Assembly (NCBI GenBank): GCA_009667805.1 | Contig: CM019069.1 | Coordinates: 47,178,201-47,242,200 of the forward strand | DNA: 64,000 nucleotides | DNA from: Leptobrachium leishanense | Taxonomy: Eukaryota > Chordata > Amphibia > Anura > Megophryidae | Reading direction: 5' to 3' | Translations under genes and position numbers: made by a program | Part shown: positions 46,819 to 60,240 of the stretch, in pieces | Layout of the letters: each line of letters opens with the position of its first letter | Numbering within the stretch: the first letter of the stretch is position 1 | The notes under the pieces: model-generated | The model's database searches: none | What the model was told of the DNA's origin: nothing | Seen by the model: only the letters and a program-made list of their open reading frames with translations

Positions 46819-48065
46819 ACTTACCGCGTCCTATACTAAACATGGGGAGCACTAGAGATCACTTGCACTATTGTAGCGAACAGATCGTTTGGTCCTGGTG
46901 CTAATTTCTACACGTACGCTAATTGAAAAAATGTACCTACTGCTCAATCCTGGTGTTAACTGACAGAAAAGGAGAAAAAAAAGGGGGAAAAAAGGTCCTA
47001 GCACCAAATTAACAGGCAATTAACAGGCAATTGAAAGGAATGCAGCACAAGTGCTCTCTTGGCCCCATACACCATAGTAATGGATCTGGTCTGCAATATC
47101 GCTGCTGTTGCAGTAGGCTATATTATAAATGTATCCTTTATTAACATTTATCCTAAATCTAATATATTGGCTAATTCTAAACATTTTTTGCTGGGGGTTA
47201 TTCATAGTATGTAAGCGGTTGAGTATTAGGGGTTACGACCATGTTTAAAGGGACAAGTGGATAAGTCTTGCCCTGCAACATGTATTATTTATATGCTGCA
47301 GCAGGGAAATTATTGTCGCTCACCTGACCTTCCTTTTGGATCTAATAAATGCATTGTAATGATCCTACATGCGGTTGGGTGGCATATATCATGCAATGCC
47401 CATCAGCCTTAATTTAAGTGTGCATATAAACATGGATGATACGGCCACCTTGGAGGATTTTAATAATGCAGGGGTGTGAGGGCTCTTCGCTGGATGCGTT
47501 CATACTTAACAAGCTTGTGAGGGCAGAGGATAGGTATGGCCCGGTACTTTCCCCTGGAAAAAACACTTCTATCCTGTACACAACCGCATTAGCCCTGGGT
47601 CTCAGCTCAGGTCTTAGCCTTTCCCTAGCGTGCGCTAATGAATCTTGTTCACTGAAAACCGCGAACAATGCGATCTGTTGGTGGCTCATCAGGCGTAATA
47701 TTTTAGCGGTTTGCGCTAGATTTTTCATGTAGCATTGGCGTTTTAGCTCACACCAAGTGATAGGGCCCTATGGCAGTGTTTCCCAAGCTTGTCCTCAGGA
47801 CCCGCTACAGTGGCGTCACTTGGGTTGGTGTCACCTAGCGCAGTAATTCATGGTGTCACCCCCCACCCGAGTTTTAGGGTTTCCTTCTTTAACTACTCTT
47901 AGTCATAAATCAGTACTCCCATATAACACTGAATCAGGGCCGCAATCAGCCCGATGCTGCCGTAAGGGGCCCAGGCCCGGGGGGGTCCCGGGCCCCCGTC
48001 GGCAGCGGCGTCGCCCTTTTACAGCTCTGGTATCGGACTAGATGAACCGGGTCGAGATGCTGATT
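46819..48065. other. Unassigned DNA with small repeat fragments
   Basis: 47772-47840 contains GCAGTGTTTCCCAAGC and CAGTGGCGTCACTTGG, hAT-like terminal fragments. 47938-48010 has GGGCCGCAATCAGCCCGATG. No gene. Confidence 0.45.
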
Positions 48066-48302
48066 GGGTTGTGCATAGAGATGCTGTGTATAGAGATGCT
48101 GATGGGGCTGTGTATAGAGATGCTGTGAGGTTGTGTATAGAGATGCTGTGAGGTTGTGTATAGAGATGCTGTGAGGCTGTGTATAGAGATGTTGTGAGGC
48201 TGTGTATAGAGATGCTGATGGGGCTGTGTATAGAGATGCTGTGTATAGAGATGCTGATGGGGTTGTGTATAGAGATGCTGTGAGGCTGTGTATAGAGATG
48301 CC
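48066..48302. repeat. Minisatellite, GTGTATAGAGATGCTG unit, first block
   Basis: About ten to twelve units of TGTGTATAGAGATGCTG with TGAGGT, TGAGGC or ATGGGG linkers (about 23 bp). Confidence 0.95.
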
Positions 48303-48329
48303 TTGTGGCGCCGAAGTGCGGCCTAGCTC

Positions 48330-49870
48330 CGGTGGGGGCCGCCATCTTGGATCGCGGCTCCACCCCCAGGTCCCCCCTCACTGCCTGACATCCTCACGCA
48401 TAGCGTGATGACGTCAGATAGCCGGGGAACCCCTAGCTGCCCGGAATCCCCTGGTGGAGATAGGGGGTTCATTTGAGGGTTCACAGAGATGCTGTGAGGT
48501 TGTGTATAGAGATGCTGTGAGGTTGTGTATAGAGATGCTGTGAGGCTGTGTATAGAGATGCTGTGTATAGAGATGCTGATGGGGTTGTGTATAGAGATGC
48601 TGTGAGGTTGTGTATAGAGATGCTGTGAGGTTGTGTATAGAGATGCTGTGAGGTTGTGTATAGAGATGCTGTGAGGCTGTGTATAGAGATGCTGTGTGGC
48701 TGTGTATAGAGATGCTGTGTGGCTGTGTATAGAGATGCTGTGTTTAGAGATGCTGATGGGGTTGGGTATAGAGGTGCTGTGAGGCTCTGTATAGAGATGC
48801 TGTGTATAGAGATGCTGATGGGGTTGTGTATAGAGATGCTGTGAGGCTGTGTATAGAGATGCTGTGAGGCTGTGTATAGAGATGCTGATGGGGTTGTGTA
48901 TAGAGATGCTGTGAGGTTGTGTATAGAGATGCTGTGAGGTTGTGTATAGAGATGCTGTGTATAGAGATGCTGTTTGTGTATAGAGATGCTGATGGGGTTG
49001 TGTATAGAGATGCTGTGAGGTTGTGTATAGAGATGCTGTGTATAGAGATGCTGTTTGTGTATAGAGATGCTGATGGGGTTGTGTATAGAGATGCTGTGAG
49101 GCTGTGTATAGAGATGCTGATGGGGTTGCGTATAGAGATGCTGTGAGGTTGTGTATAGAGATGCTGTGAGGCTGTGTATAGAGATGCTGATGGGGCTGTG
49201 TATAGATGGGGCTGTGTACACATAGCGTGATGACGTCAGATAGCCGGGGAACCCCTAGCTGCCTGGAATCCCCTGGTGGAGATAGGGGGTTCATTTGAAC
49301 CTCGATATCTCCAGAACCATGGCAGCTAGGGGGTCATGGAGGGTGTCAATCGAAAGGCCTGAGCATGATACCCAACATGACCAGGTATAAAGTAAAAAAT
49401 AAATTTTTATGTATATGTATTTTTTTGTGTGCTATTTTTATTAATGCAGCAATATTGTTCACATTTCAATTATAATGTGAACAATGATGCTGCACTAATG
49501 ATTTTTTTCTATGGGGTGTGTTTGCTATAAATCACGTAATTCCCCCCACAAAATGTAACAAGTCCCCATTTCTAATTTTTGTACAATTGCACCCCATAGA
49601 AAACATAACCGCAAACGTCATGTGCTAAAATGTGGAAAAAAAACACTTTACACACTGCAGATGATTAAAAATTAAATTTTTATTGCATTTTTTGTCATAA
49701 TATACAGGCAGGACATGACGTATACATATAAAAATGATATATTATGAATCTGCGGAGTCTGTCTGGGTCATTTAATAAAATGTGGCTTCAATTCGCGTTT
49801 AGACATGATGAGCGAAAGCGGTAAAAATGAGCTGAGCACATAGCAGTGAAATGCAGGGTTAAGGGGTTAA
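48330..49870. mobile_element. TTAA-family repeat, copy 2, invaded by the minisatellite
   Basis: The family segment GCGTGATGACGTCAGATAGC ... GGAGATAGGGGGTTCATTTG occurs twice, at about 48400-48476 and 49222-49298, with the second minisatellite block between. From 49300 it continues as in the 26 kb copy: GCAATATTGTTCACATTTCA, CAGGCAGGACATGACG and AAAGCGGTAAAAATGA, to GGGGTTAA at 49863-49870. Hairpin 49278-49292/49297-49312. The left TTAA end is not clear. Confidence 0.8.
48485..49206. repeat. Minisatellite, GTGTATAGAGATGCTG unit, second block
   Basis: Thirty or more units of the same repeat as 48066-48302, including higher-order groups joined by CTGTTTGTGTATAG (48970, 49050). Confidence 0.95.
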
Positions 49871-49981
49871 ACAGCGTATCAGAGGAACATTTAGTAGAGA
49901 AATGAACACTTCTCAGAAGCACAGGTGTTGTACGATACATGTTCAGGAGACACCTCCAGACACCCTCAGTCTACAGACAAT

Positions 49982-50894
49982 CAGGGTTATCCAAAGAGAT
50001 CCGAATTGCTTGGGAAAGGTAACCGAACGCTGAAAATCAGCGTTCGGTTACCTTTCCTGGCCATTCGGCTATCCAGAGAGCAGGCAATACGCCAAATCCT
50101 GGCGAATTGCCTGCACATACGATGCCTGTTCGGTGCCTGTTCGAGGGCAGTGAAAACCCCATGAAAAAGCACTGCTTCGGCTATTCAGAGAACACAAACC
50201 AGCAGTGAAAGGTTCCCGATATGCCCTGCCATTCGGTGGTTTAATTCGGCAGGTTAATTCAGGAGAATCCCATAGGCTTCAATGTTAAAAATATTCCCGT
50301 TTTAATTCAATATCTAATAAACCGTTCATTATAAAATTCTGCAGTAAAGAGTCTCTTTATTTATAGATTTTTTAGGATACTTTAAGCATTTTTCTTAATT
50401 TTTTTTTAAAAAAGTCCGATTTTTTTATTTTTTTAAGTTTACTTCTTTTTTCTATAACAGCCCTTTTTATTATCATTCCCTGGACCTCATATGCAAATTT
50501 TAGACATTTTCGCTCAGTAGTTTCTTTGCAAACAGCTTTTCACTTTCACATTCATACAAACTGTTTTGCTAATTTATTCACCTCCCTCTGTCTGCAGTGT
50601 CGGCTTTTTCTCGGCTTTTTCCGGCGGCTTCGCTGCGTCTGATCGGCTCCTGCTCGGGTTTTTCCGGCGCCTTCGACGGGTTGTTTTTGCGGGTTTTCGG
50701 CGTGCATTCGCTGGGTTTTGCGGTTAGTTTTCGTCAGGTTTGCGGTAGCTTTTCCCTGCAATTCGGGGACCCTGTGGTGTTTGCTGAATACACCGCAGGG
50801 TCACCGAAATGGTATCGACAACACGAACCGAATTGAAGAGAACGAAAAGTCACCGAACGTGCGGTGACTTTTCGAATCTCTTTGGATAACCCTG
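49982..50894 (-). mobile_element. CAGGG-family MITE, copy E, reverse
   Basis: CAGGGTTATCCAAAGAGATC...CTCTTTGGATAACCCTG, 913 bp, opposite orientation to A-D. Flanks AAT and TAT. The large hairpin is now at the left (about 50001-50070). Confidence 0.92.
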
Positions 50895-52040
50895 TATGTA
50901 TCAAATTCATTAGACCAGACTAATTAAAAGCACATGTTATTTCCAAACACTAATTAACACCTGTCGTTTACGGCGTTTGAGAGCACTGGTCATTTAGAGG
51001 TGAGAATCTTTGCACGTAGACATTATTTTTTAATTCAATATCTAATACACCGTTGCTTATAATATTCTGCAGTAAAGAGTCTCTTTATTTATAGATTTGT
51101 TAGTATTTTTAAAGCATTTTTTATACTTTTTTTAAAAAAAAATTTGAACTCTAACCGAACACGGCAAAAAGTTCAAAGTTCGCGAACTTTCGAACTGCCG
51201 ATGTTCGAGTCGAACTCCGAACTGATCAAACCGAACAGCTCATCCCTACTTGTGACATCATACATGGTCATGTGAGAAGCACTTTTCAGCCAATGCACAG
51301 TATATAGTTGAACAACATAACAATATGGAAAATTAAGGCCTCACTAAGATTCTATCATAATTTATGGCTTCTCTGAAAGCTGTATTTCCATATGCATATC
51401 AAAATGATTCCTTTCCAATGCCATCACTTACGAACAAAAAATAAATGAAAGATATAAAAATTCTTTTGTTTGTGTTTTTTTTTTAATGTGGTCATGTTTG
51501 GTATTGTCAGAAAGGCCAGACTCTGTCCTGTCCAATGACACCTAAAGTGACTTTGTGGAGTGTAAAGAATGGAAATACAGGGGTCCAATGGACGCCCGCT
51601 CTCATCGCAGCGTTGAAGCGGCTTGTGTTTTTAGAGGGATCAATGTTTATGTTAACAAAAAATGCTTTGCGTTTTTCATTTATTTCTATAAAAAGGCCCA
51701 CCAAAATCCTCAGTACCAGGCCTATGATACTCTTAATCCGGCCCTGCACACATTACTGTGAGTTTTATTGCTGTGGAGCTCTATGATACGCTCATACATA
51801 CCGCATATTACTAGAAGGTCTGAAGAGGGCACAATGGCTTCCCCAATTCGCTGGTGGGCCTGAGTGGATTTTTTAAACTCATTATAATAATTATTTCGAA
51901 AATTGCATGAAAAATTTATTTCTTAAACACAACAATGTGGGTGTTGTGTTGTATGGTTGTGGTCATCTGTGGGTGGGGCACAAGGGGGCCTCATGATCTC
52001 CTATTGCCCGGGGGCCCCATTAATTGTCAGTCCGCCCTGG
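50895..52040. other. Unassigned DNA with repeat fragments
   Basis: 51025-51140 repeats the CAGGG-family core in reverse (TTAATTCAATATCTAATACA, TTCTGCAGTAAAGAGTCTC). 51150-51240 is a palindrome-rich tract around AAAGTTCGCGAACTTTCGAAC. CTGAAAGCTGTATTTCCATA at 51372 recurs at 53443. No gene. Confidence 0.5.
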
Positions 52041-52400
52041 TACGGTGACTGTTCGAAGGCGGTGAAATCCCCCCATAGAGAAGCAATGGTTAATCTATTC
52101 AGAGACACCGAACAGCAGTGAAATGTAGCCGAAATGCCCTGATGTTCCGTGTTTTCATTCGGCAGGTTTATTCAGCCGAATCCCATAGGCTTCAATGTTA
52201 AAAATATTGCCGTTTTTATCTAATATCTAATAAACCGTTTAATATTTTAATCTGCAGTTAGAAGTTTCTATTTTTTTAGGATCTTTCAGGCATTTTTCTG
52301 GATTTTTTCGTCAATTTTTTTTTCCGTTTCTTTAATAGCGTTTTTGTTTCTGTAACAGACCTTTTTATTATCATTCATAGGATCTTATATGTAAATTCCA

Positions 52401-53195
52401 AAAAACAAATTGGGCTGCACATCAGGATTTAGATAAAAACGAGAAAACTTTATTGATACATAGTTAAAAATAGTACCTGTCCGTTGACTGAAGTTTTGGC
52501 CCAAATCGAGCCTTTATCAAGGTATACATGCATGACATACATAACATACATATATATCATAAAGACCAAACGCTCACCCAATAGTAGCATGGTGTCTCGA
52601 TGGACACCCAGCCCCGTGGAGGCGGAGTACACTTCCGGGATTGCGCAACTAGATGACGTAGGGGTTTGTTGGACCTGCGGGACACAGATAACCATGGAAA
52701 CATAAAAACAAAAAGACCTGGGTGGACCGGAGACGGGATCGCCGAATGGCGAAAATGTTCAAATGGATTCTACTACAAATATTCAACCCGAACTACAGCA
52801 GGGAAAGGTACATGGAAAAAGACAATGCTTTTTTGTATATTGACCATCAGAATATATCTTTGTCTTTTTCCATGTACCTTTCCCTGCTGTAGTTCGGGTT
52901 GAATATTTGTAGTAGATTCCAATGTACTATTGGGTGAGCTTTTGGTCTTTATGATATATATGTATGTTATGTATGTCATGCCTGTATACCTTGATAAAGG
53001 CTCGATTTGGGCCGAAACGTCGGTCAACGGACAGGTACTATTTTTGACTATGCATCAATAAAGTTTTCTCCTTTTTATCTAAATCCTGATGTGCAGCCCA
53101 ATTTGTTTTTTGATATCTATGCCTATGGGCTTTTGCACTCAGGTTCACGACTGAACGTGTGTTGGCGTTATTGGGCTCAATATTGGAACTGCTTC
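52401..53195. mobile_element. Penelope-like retroelement remnant with inverted-repeat structure
   Basis: 795-bp insertion flanked by a 14-bp direct repeat ATATGTAAATTCCA (52387-52400 and 53196-53209). Outer arms (about 52401-52590 and 52930-53111) and inner arms (about 52764-52825 and 52861-52921) are inverted copies. The left half has an extra 170 bp (about 52590-52760). Both arms carry TTTATCAAGG/CCTTGATAAA and a GGCTCGATTTGGGCC stem. Penelope elements often form inverted or partial tandem copies and carry hammerhead motifs. No protein is present, so the assignment is by structure. Confidence 0.6.
52981..53035 (+). ncRNA. Hammerhead-ribozyme-like motif, degenerate
   Basis: CCTGT, TTGATAA in place of the CUGANGA core, a GGCTC/GGGCC stem with loop GATTT, then GAAAC, GTCG and GTC, then ACAGG pairing with CCTGT. 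The GAAAC...GTC part fits a minimal type I hammerhead with a 2-bp stem III. Two core bases, including the catalytic G8, are changed, so self-cleavage is doubtful. Confidence 0.35.
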
Positions 53196-53699
53196 ATATG
53201 TAAATTCCAGGCATTTTCATTGAGTAGCTTTTTTGCAAACTGCGTTTCAATTTTGAACTTTCAAGCGTATTTTTTTTTTTTTTTTTTTCCCCGTTCGTCA
53301 GCTTGTCGGCTGTTTCAGGCAGCTGGTCTGCATCGGCGTCTTTTCCCGACGTACTCGGTGTGTTTTTTGTGGCGATATCGGCGGGTTTGCAGTGGGTTTT
53401 CCCTGCAATCTGTGGACCCTGCGGTGAATGCTGAATTAATTCTGAAAGCTGTATTTCCATATGTATATCAAAACGATTCCTTTGCAATCAGTTACTGTAT
53501 CGGGATAAGAGCAGGGCCGGCTCTAGTGTTTTTTTGGGCCATTTGTAATGTACAACGCGGGGCCACCTTTTTGTATCTTTCATTTTTTTTGCTTTTTTCC
53601 GATCTTTTATTTTTAGATAATATTTTTAATCCTAATTTCAGCAAACACATATTAAATTAATCAGAATACATAAATGCAGAATACAACTAAAAACAAAAA

Positions 53700-54520
53700 G
53701 ATTTGGCAATCCCATTTCGGTGACCTTGCGGTGTATTCAGCATGCACCACATGCTTAGTGTAGGGAAAAGCTGCCGAAAAGCTGCCGAACACTCCCCACA
53801 AAACCTGGCGAATGCACGCCTTACAACCTGCAAAAACATCTGGATTAACCCTGCCAAACACGACGGAGAAACCCGAGCAGGAGCCGATCAGAGAGCAGAG
53901 CAGCTGCCGGAAAAGCCCGACACCGCAGACGAATGGAGTGAAAAAAAAACCAGTACGCTTGAATGTTTGAAAAGTGAACGCTGTTTGCAAAGAAACTACT
54001 GAGCGAAAATGTCTGAAATTTACATATAAGATCCAATGAATGATAATAAAAAGGGCTGTTACAGAAAAAAGAACAAACGTACAAAAATATAAAAAAAATC
54101 GGCAAAAATATTTTGGCAAAAAAATCCCGGAAAATGCTTAAAAGATCCTAAAAAATCTAACAATAAAGAATCTTTTTGCTGCAGAATTTTATAATTAACG
54201 GTTTATTAGATATTGAATTAAAACGGGAATATTTTTAACATTGAAGCCTATGGGATTCACCTGAATAAACCTGACGAATGAAACCACCGAATGGCAGGGC
54301 ATTTCGACAACTTTTCAATGCTGGTTTTTGTTCTCTGAATAGAAGAAGTTATGGGGATTTCACTGGCCTCAAACAGGCACCGTATGTGCAGGCAATTCGC
54401 CACGATTTGGCGAATTGCCTGCTCTCTGAATAGCCAAATGGCCAGGAAAGGTAACCGAACGCTGATTTTCAGAGTTCGGTTACCTTTTGGCAGCCATTCG
54501 GATCTCTTTGAATAACCCTG
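53700..54520 (+). mobile_element. CAGGG-family MITE, copy G, lacking the left end
   Basis: Starts inside the element (GATTTGGCAATCCCATTTCGG), contains the CCTTGCGGTGTATTCAGCAT region and ends CTCTTTGAATAACCCTG at 54520. The middle hairpin GCAGGCAATTCGCC/GGCGAATTGCCTGC is intact. Confidence 0.88.
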
Positions 54521-54751
54521 TAAATAGATACCCAGCAAAGTGCACCATGCTGCAAAACAAAGGACTTTATCCTGTAAGTCAGCTTCTTTATAAACAGAGA
54601 AGAGACAGGGGCAGGAGAGCGACACTCGAACATGCGTTTTATCAACAAGGAGTAATATCACTCTAATGTGAGGGGGTAATAATAATCTTTACCTGAATAG
54701 CAACAAATAGAGAGTGGAGTTTTACTCCACAGGGAGCATGAATAAAATATA

Positions 54752-55599
54752 CAGGGTTATTCAAAGAGATCCGAATGGCTGGAGAAAGGTAACCGAACGC
54801 TGAAAATCAGCGTTCGGTTACCTTTCTTGGCCATTCGGCTATCCAGAGAGCAGGCAATTCGCCAAATCCTGGCGAATTGCATGAACATACGGTGCCTGTT
54901 CGTGCCTGTTCGAGGGCAGTGAAATCCCCATGAAAAAGCACTGCTTCGGCTATTCAGAAAACACAAACCAGCAGTGAAAGGTTCCCCTAATGCCCTGCCA
55001 TTCAGTGGTTTCATACGACAGGTTATCAATGTTAAAAATATTCCCGTTTTAATTCAATATCTAATAAACCGTTCATTAGAAAATTCTGCAGTAAAGAGTC
55101 TCTTTATGTATAGATTTTTTTGGATATTTTAAGCATTTTTCTGGATTTTAATTTTGTTCAAAAAAGTCCGATTTTTTTCCTTTTTTTTAAGTTTACTTAT
55201 TTTTTCTGTAACAGCCCTTTTTATTATCATTCCCTGGACCTCATATGTAAATTTTAGACATTTTCACTCTGTAGTTTCTTTGCAAACATCGTTTCACTTT
55301 TCAAACATTCATGCAAACTGTTTTGCTAATTTATTCACTGCCTCTTCTGCGGTGTCGGCTTTTTCCAGCGGCTTCACTGCGTGTGATCGGCTCCTGCTCG
55401 GGTTTTTCCGGCGTCTTCGGCGGGTTAATCCAGATGTTTTTGCGGGTTTCGGCGTGCATTCGCCGGGTTTTTGCGGTGACTTTTCGTCGGTTTCCGGCAG
55501 CTTTTCCCTGCGCTCCGATCGTCGAATCGGCCCGAATTGAAGAGAACGAAAAGTCACCGAACGTGCGATGACTTTTTCGATTCTCTTTGAATAACCCTG
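54752..55599 (-). mobile_element. CAGGG-family MITE, copy F, reverse
   Basis: CAGGGTTATTCAAAGAGATC...CTCTTTGAATAACCCTG, 848 bp, ATA on both sides. Smaller than copies A-E, with internal deletions near 55025 and 55515. Confidence 0.92.
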
Positions 55600-55800
55600 A
55601 TAATTTATTAGCATCCATAAAAAATAGATCAAAATATCTCCCCGACGTTTTGACTCCAACGACGGGGCTCAACCCCTCAAAAACCACATAAATCACACTG
55701 GGAAAGGGTGGAAAAAAAGGAAACTTGGAACAAAAATTTAACAAAAAATAATAAAAATACACAGACACAAGGACACGGGTCTATTACCAGATAGGACACG
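55600..55800 (-). repeat. Possible Penelope-like repeat end
   Basis: In reverse: GTTGAGCCCCGTCGTTGG, AGTCAAAACGTCGGGG, then GCTAATAAATTATC. Similar in arrangement to the AAACGTC blocks at 41.4 and 53.0 kb, but weaker. Confidence 0.35.
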
Positions 55801-56640
55801 TTTGGAGAAACGTATATAAATCATCAAGGATATGGGCATTAATCAAGATCTGTGTTCTTTTGGGTGTTGCATGTGCCAGCCTCATCTAAAAGTTATATAC
55901 GGTGAGGCTGTTTTCCTCTTGAAGCCCAATCTGGAAGAGCCACATCTTGGCTGACATCTAGGACATGATGGAAAACCTAATCCAGCCCGATTAATGCACG
56001 TTATCTGCAATAATCATGTAAATTAATACATGTCAGCACAGCCTCGAGATAGGCACACTTAAAATGGATCAAATTACCGAAAAACAAAGAAAACATTATA
56101 AAAAAAGTGTTACTCCTATTATATAGTATTATATTTACCTTTTTATTATGATTCTCATCATCGTTATTGGTTTATTTTCTTCACAAATCCATTTTCATTT
56201 CTGTTATATTGCTGGCAAAAGAGACTGCTGTATGGTTTTTGTTTTTTTTAAAAAATGCATTATTATGTATTTTATGTCTAAAATGTAGGCCAAGAGTGTT
56301 ACTAAGATACGTTTCCATGGCACTGAAGTCATATCTGCGATTTCCCTGTCTGTTATTAACCTGAAATCAGCACAGTCATTTATTGCAGTGGGTGAAGTTA
56401 TAAGTCAACGTGACACAACCTTGTAACTCGGGGATCTGCTTATTACAAGGACCTGACGACATTAATTGTTATATATCACCTATGTTACAGAAAATTAATG
56501 CAATGCTACCTGTATCACTGAGGATGGATGCTGCCACAGTATTTTCAAAAGCTAAAATTCAAATGTAGAAATAAGTGTCAAAAGTGTGTGGGTCTGTTAG
56601 AATCACAATTAAAATTCTATCAGATATAATGTTTATTTAT
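55801..56640. other. Unassigned DNA
   Basis: No gene or element recognised. Confidence 0.4.
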
Positions 56641-57774
56641 TTATTTACAGACACATTTATATAGATAGTGCGTCCCTTTGGGGCCAGCGATCAGCCGGGT
56701 TCCGGCCGATCGCTGTGCCCCCCGGTGCGGGCTGACATCCTCGATTTCAGCCCAGCACCCGGAACCGCGGCGGCGTGATGACATCTAATTTAGGCCCTCC
56801 CCCCGCATGTGCAGAGGAGGCGCCTGAAAGGGAGGGGGGAGGGGGACCTCTCTCCCTCCCGATCGCCGGGGTGCAGGGGGTTAACCCAGGCACCGTTTGG
56901 AAGGGCACAGCCTGCCCTTTCTAACGGTACCTGGAATTAACCCCATGGGGGCCGGATCACGAATCGGCGCCGAAAAGCGCCGGTTCGTGATCCTTTCCCG
57001 GAGCTGGCCGACATCTTGAATGTCGGCCAAGCTTCCGGGAATGCCCCCTGAAGAATGGCATCATCGTGCATAGCACGATGACGCCAGTCCTGGAGTTAAC
57101 CCCTAACTGCCACCAATGGTGGAGATAGAGGGTTCCAATGAACCCCCTATCTCCCGATCCGTGGCAGTTAGGGGTTAATGTTTGATATTGTTGGATCGGC
57201 CAGAGCATGGCCGTTCCAACAATACCAAACATGACTATGAAATTTTTTTTTTAAAAAAAATAAAAAATAAAAATAAAAATAAAATTTTTTTTAAAAAAAA
57301 TAAACAAGTTTTTTTTTCTTTTTTTTGGTTCGTTAATGCAGCAATATTGTTCCCATTTCAATTATAATGTGAACAATGATGCTGCACTAACGATTTTTGT
57401 ATGCGGTGCGTTTGTTAAAAATCGTGTAATTTTCCCCAAAAAAAATGTAACGAGACCCCATCTCTATTTTTTTTAACAAGCGCACCCCATACAAAATATA
57501 ACCGCAATTGCTCGCATGTTAAAATGTAAAAAAAAAACACTTTACACATTGTAAATTATTGAAAATTCATATTTTATTGCATTTTTTGTTATAATATACA
57601 GACAGGTCATGACGTATACATATAGTAATGACATATTATGAATCTGCCGAGTCTGACGGAAAGAACGATATATAATATGTCTGGGTCATATACTAAAATA
57701 AGCCTTCAAAACATGTTTAAACATGATGAGCAAAACCGGTAAAAATGACCTCAGCACAGAGGCGTCAAAATTAA
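56641..57774. mobile_element. TTAA-family hairpin-rich repeat, copy 3
   Basis: From about 56890 it parallels the 26 kb copy: GCACAGCCTGCCC, ATTAACCCC, GCGCCGAAAAGCGCCGG, GTGCATAGCACGATGACG, the hairpin 57121-57135/57140-57154, AACATGACTATG, A-rich run, GCAATATTGTTCCCATTTCA and AAACCGGTAAAAATGACCTC. It ends without the GCGAAAGGGTTAA terminus because the Tc1 begins there. 56641-56890 is GC-rich and may be part of it. Confidence 0.8.
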
Positions 57775-59386
<1,612 letters not shown>

Positions 59387-59573
59387 TATGTTACCTGGAA
59401 AGTCAGGATCGCTGTATGTTTAGTAAGTGCTCTAATTGAGCTAGGATTTTGTTTGTGTTTTTTTTAAATCACTTGCATAGTGATTCAAAGCCAAACATGG
59501 TGTTTGTTTATGTTGGAATAAAAAGACCTCTCACTTCCACAACTTCAAGTCTGCGGCTGTTTATACCCTAGAG

Positions 59574-59757
59574 CAGTGGTTCCCAACAGCGGTCCTCAAG
59601 TCCCCCTAACAGGCCGAGTTTTAAGGATTGCCTTGTGGAAATGCAGACTGAATCCTGCAATCACTGAGCAGCAAATCATATCACCTGTGCGGTGTTTCAG
59701 ATATCTGGAAAACCTGGCCTGTTAGGGGTACTTGAAGACGGCGGTCGGAAACCACTG
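59574..59757. mobile_element. hAT-type MITE with perfect 8-bp target duplication
   Basis: 184 bp, ends CAGTGGTTCCCAACAGCGGT and its diverged complement (...CGGAAACCACTG), flanked by CCCTAGAG at 59566-59573 and 59758-59765. Confidence 0.95.
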
Positions 59758-59881
59758 CCCTAGAGGACCATGTTGTTTGGCTGGAACCAAGTATCCCGAG
59801 TGGTTGCTGTCTCGCAATATATATATATATATAGTCCAGCTGGTATAAAAAGTCATACTAGCATACGTTTAGTCATATTTA

Positions 59882-59968
59882 AATTAGGCATCTACGGAAT
59901 TCAAACTACATAAGAAATATATATATATACTTTATATTATGTTGTTTGAATTCCATAGATGCCTAATT
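59882..59968. repeat. Inverted repeat with 32-bp arms
   Basis: AATTAGGCATCTACGGAATT... (59882-59913) pairs with 59937-59968 with two mismatches, around an AT-rich 23-base loop. Outer AAAAAGTCA/TGACTTTTT words may extend it to about 59850-59990. Confidence 0.85.
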
Positions 59969-59984
59969 GCCAGTGTGACTTTTT

Positions 59985-60240
59985 TAGACTAGGTAGAATT
60001 TGTAGAAGGTTCAAGGATATTGAGCAAAGTCATAGGATAATTCTGATTGATGACTCTATTTGCTACATTGTAACTGTGTGTTGGATGGGTCGTTCTTTAA
60101 ATTCCCTCAATGCTCAGTACAGCAGTGCTGTTCCTCTTTCAATTGAGTAATTTTAAGGTCTAAATAGACTTAACACATTCTGGAAAGAGAACGTCTTCAT
60201 GAAGTCGCACCTATATAACAACAAGAAAAGCTGACATTTT
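59985..60240 (+). repeat. Direct duplication, copy 1 (other copy 61680-61935)
   Basis: Shared text: GGTCATAG/GTCATAGGATAATTCTGAT, TTGATGACTCT, TTTGCTACATTGTAAC, GTTCTTTAAATTCCCTCAAT, CAGTACAGCAG and TTAACACATNCTGGAAAG. The copies are clearly diverged. Confidence 0.85.

Larger units (their letters stand above)
52044..53440 (-). mobile_element. CAGGG-related MITE, copy J, split by a Penelope-like insertion
   Basis: 52044-52400 and 53196-53440 together read as the H-type element in reverse, without its outer ends: CCCCCATAGAGAAGC, CAATGGTTAATC, CCCATAGGCTTCAATG, and beyond the insertion GGCATTTTCATTGAGTAGC and GTGGACCCTGCGGTGAATGC. The split is marked by ATATGTAAATTCCA on both sides. Confidence 0.85.

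Noticed and set aside
48323..49294. 323-codon minus-strand frame with SISIHSLTASLYT repeats
   Set aside because: By-product of the GTGTATAGAGATGCTG minisatellite; all three frames give similar repeats.
53007..53660. 217-codon frame
   Set aside because: It runs through the Penelope-like arm and a reversed MITE, so it is composite repeat sequence.
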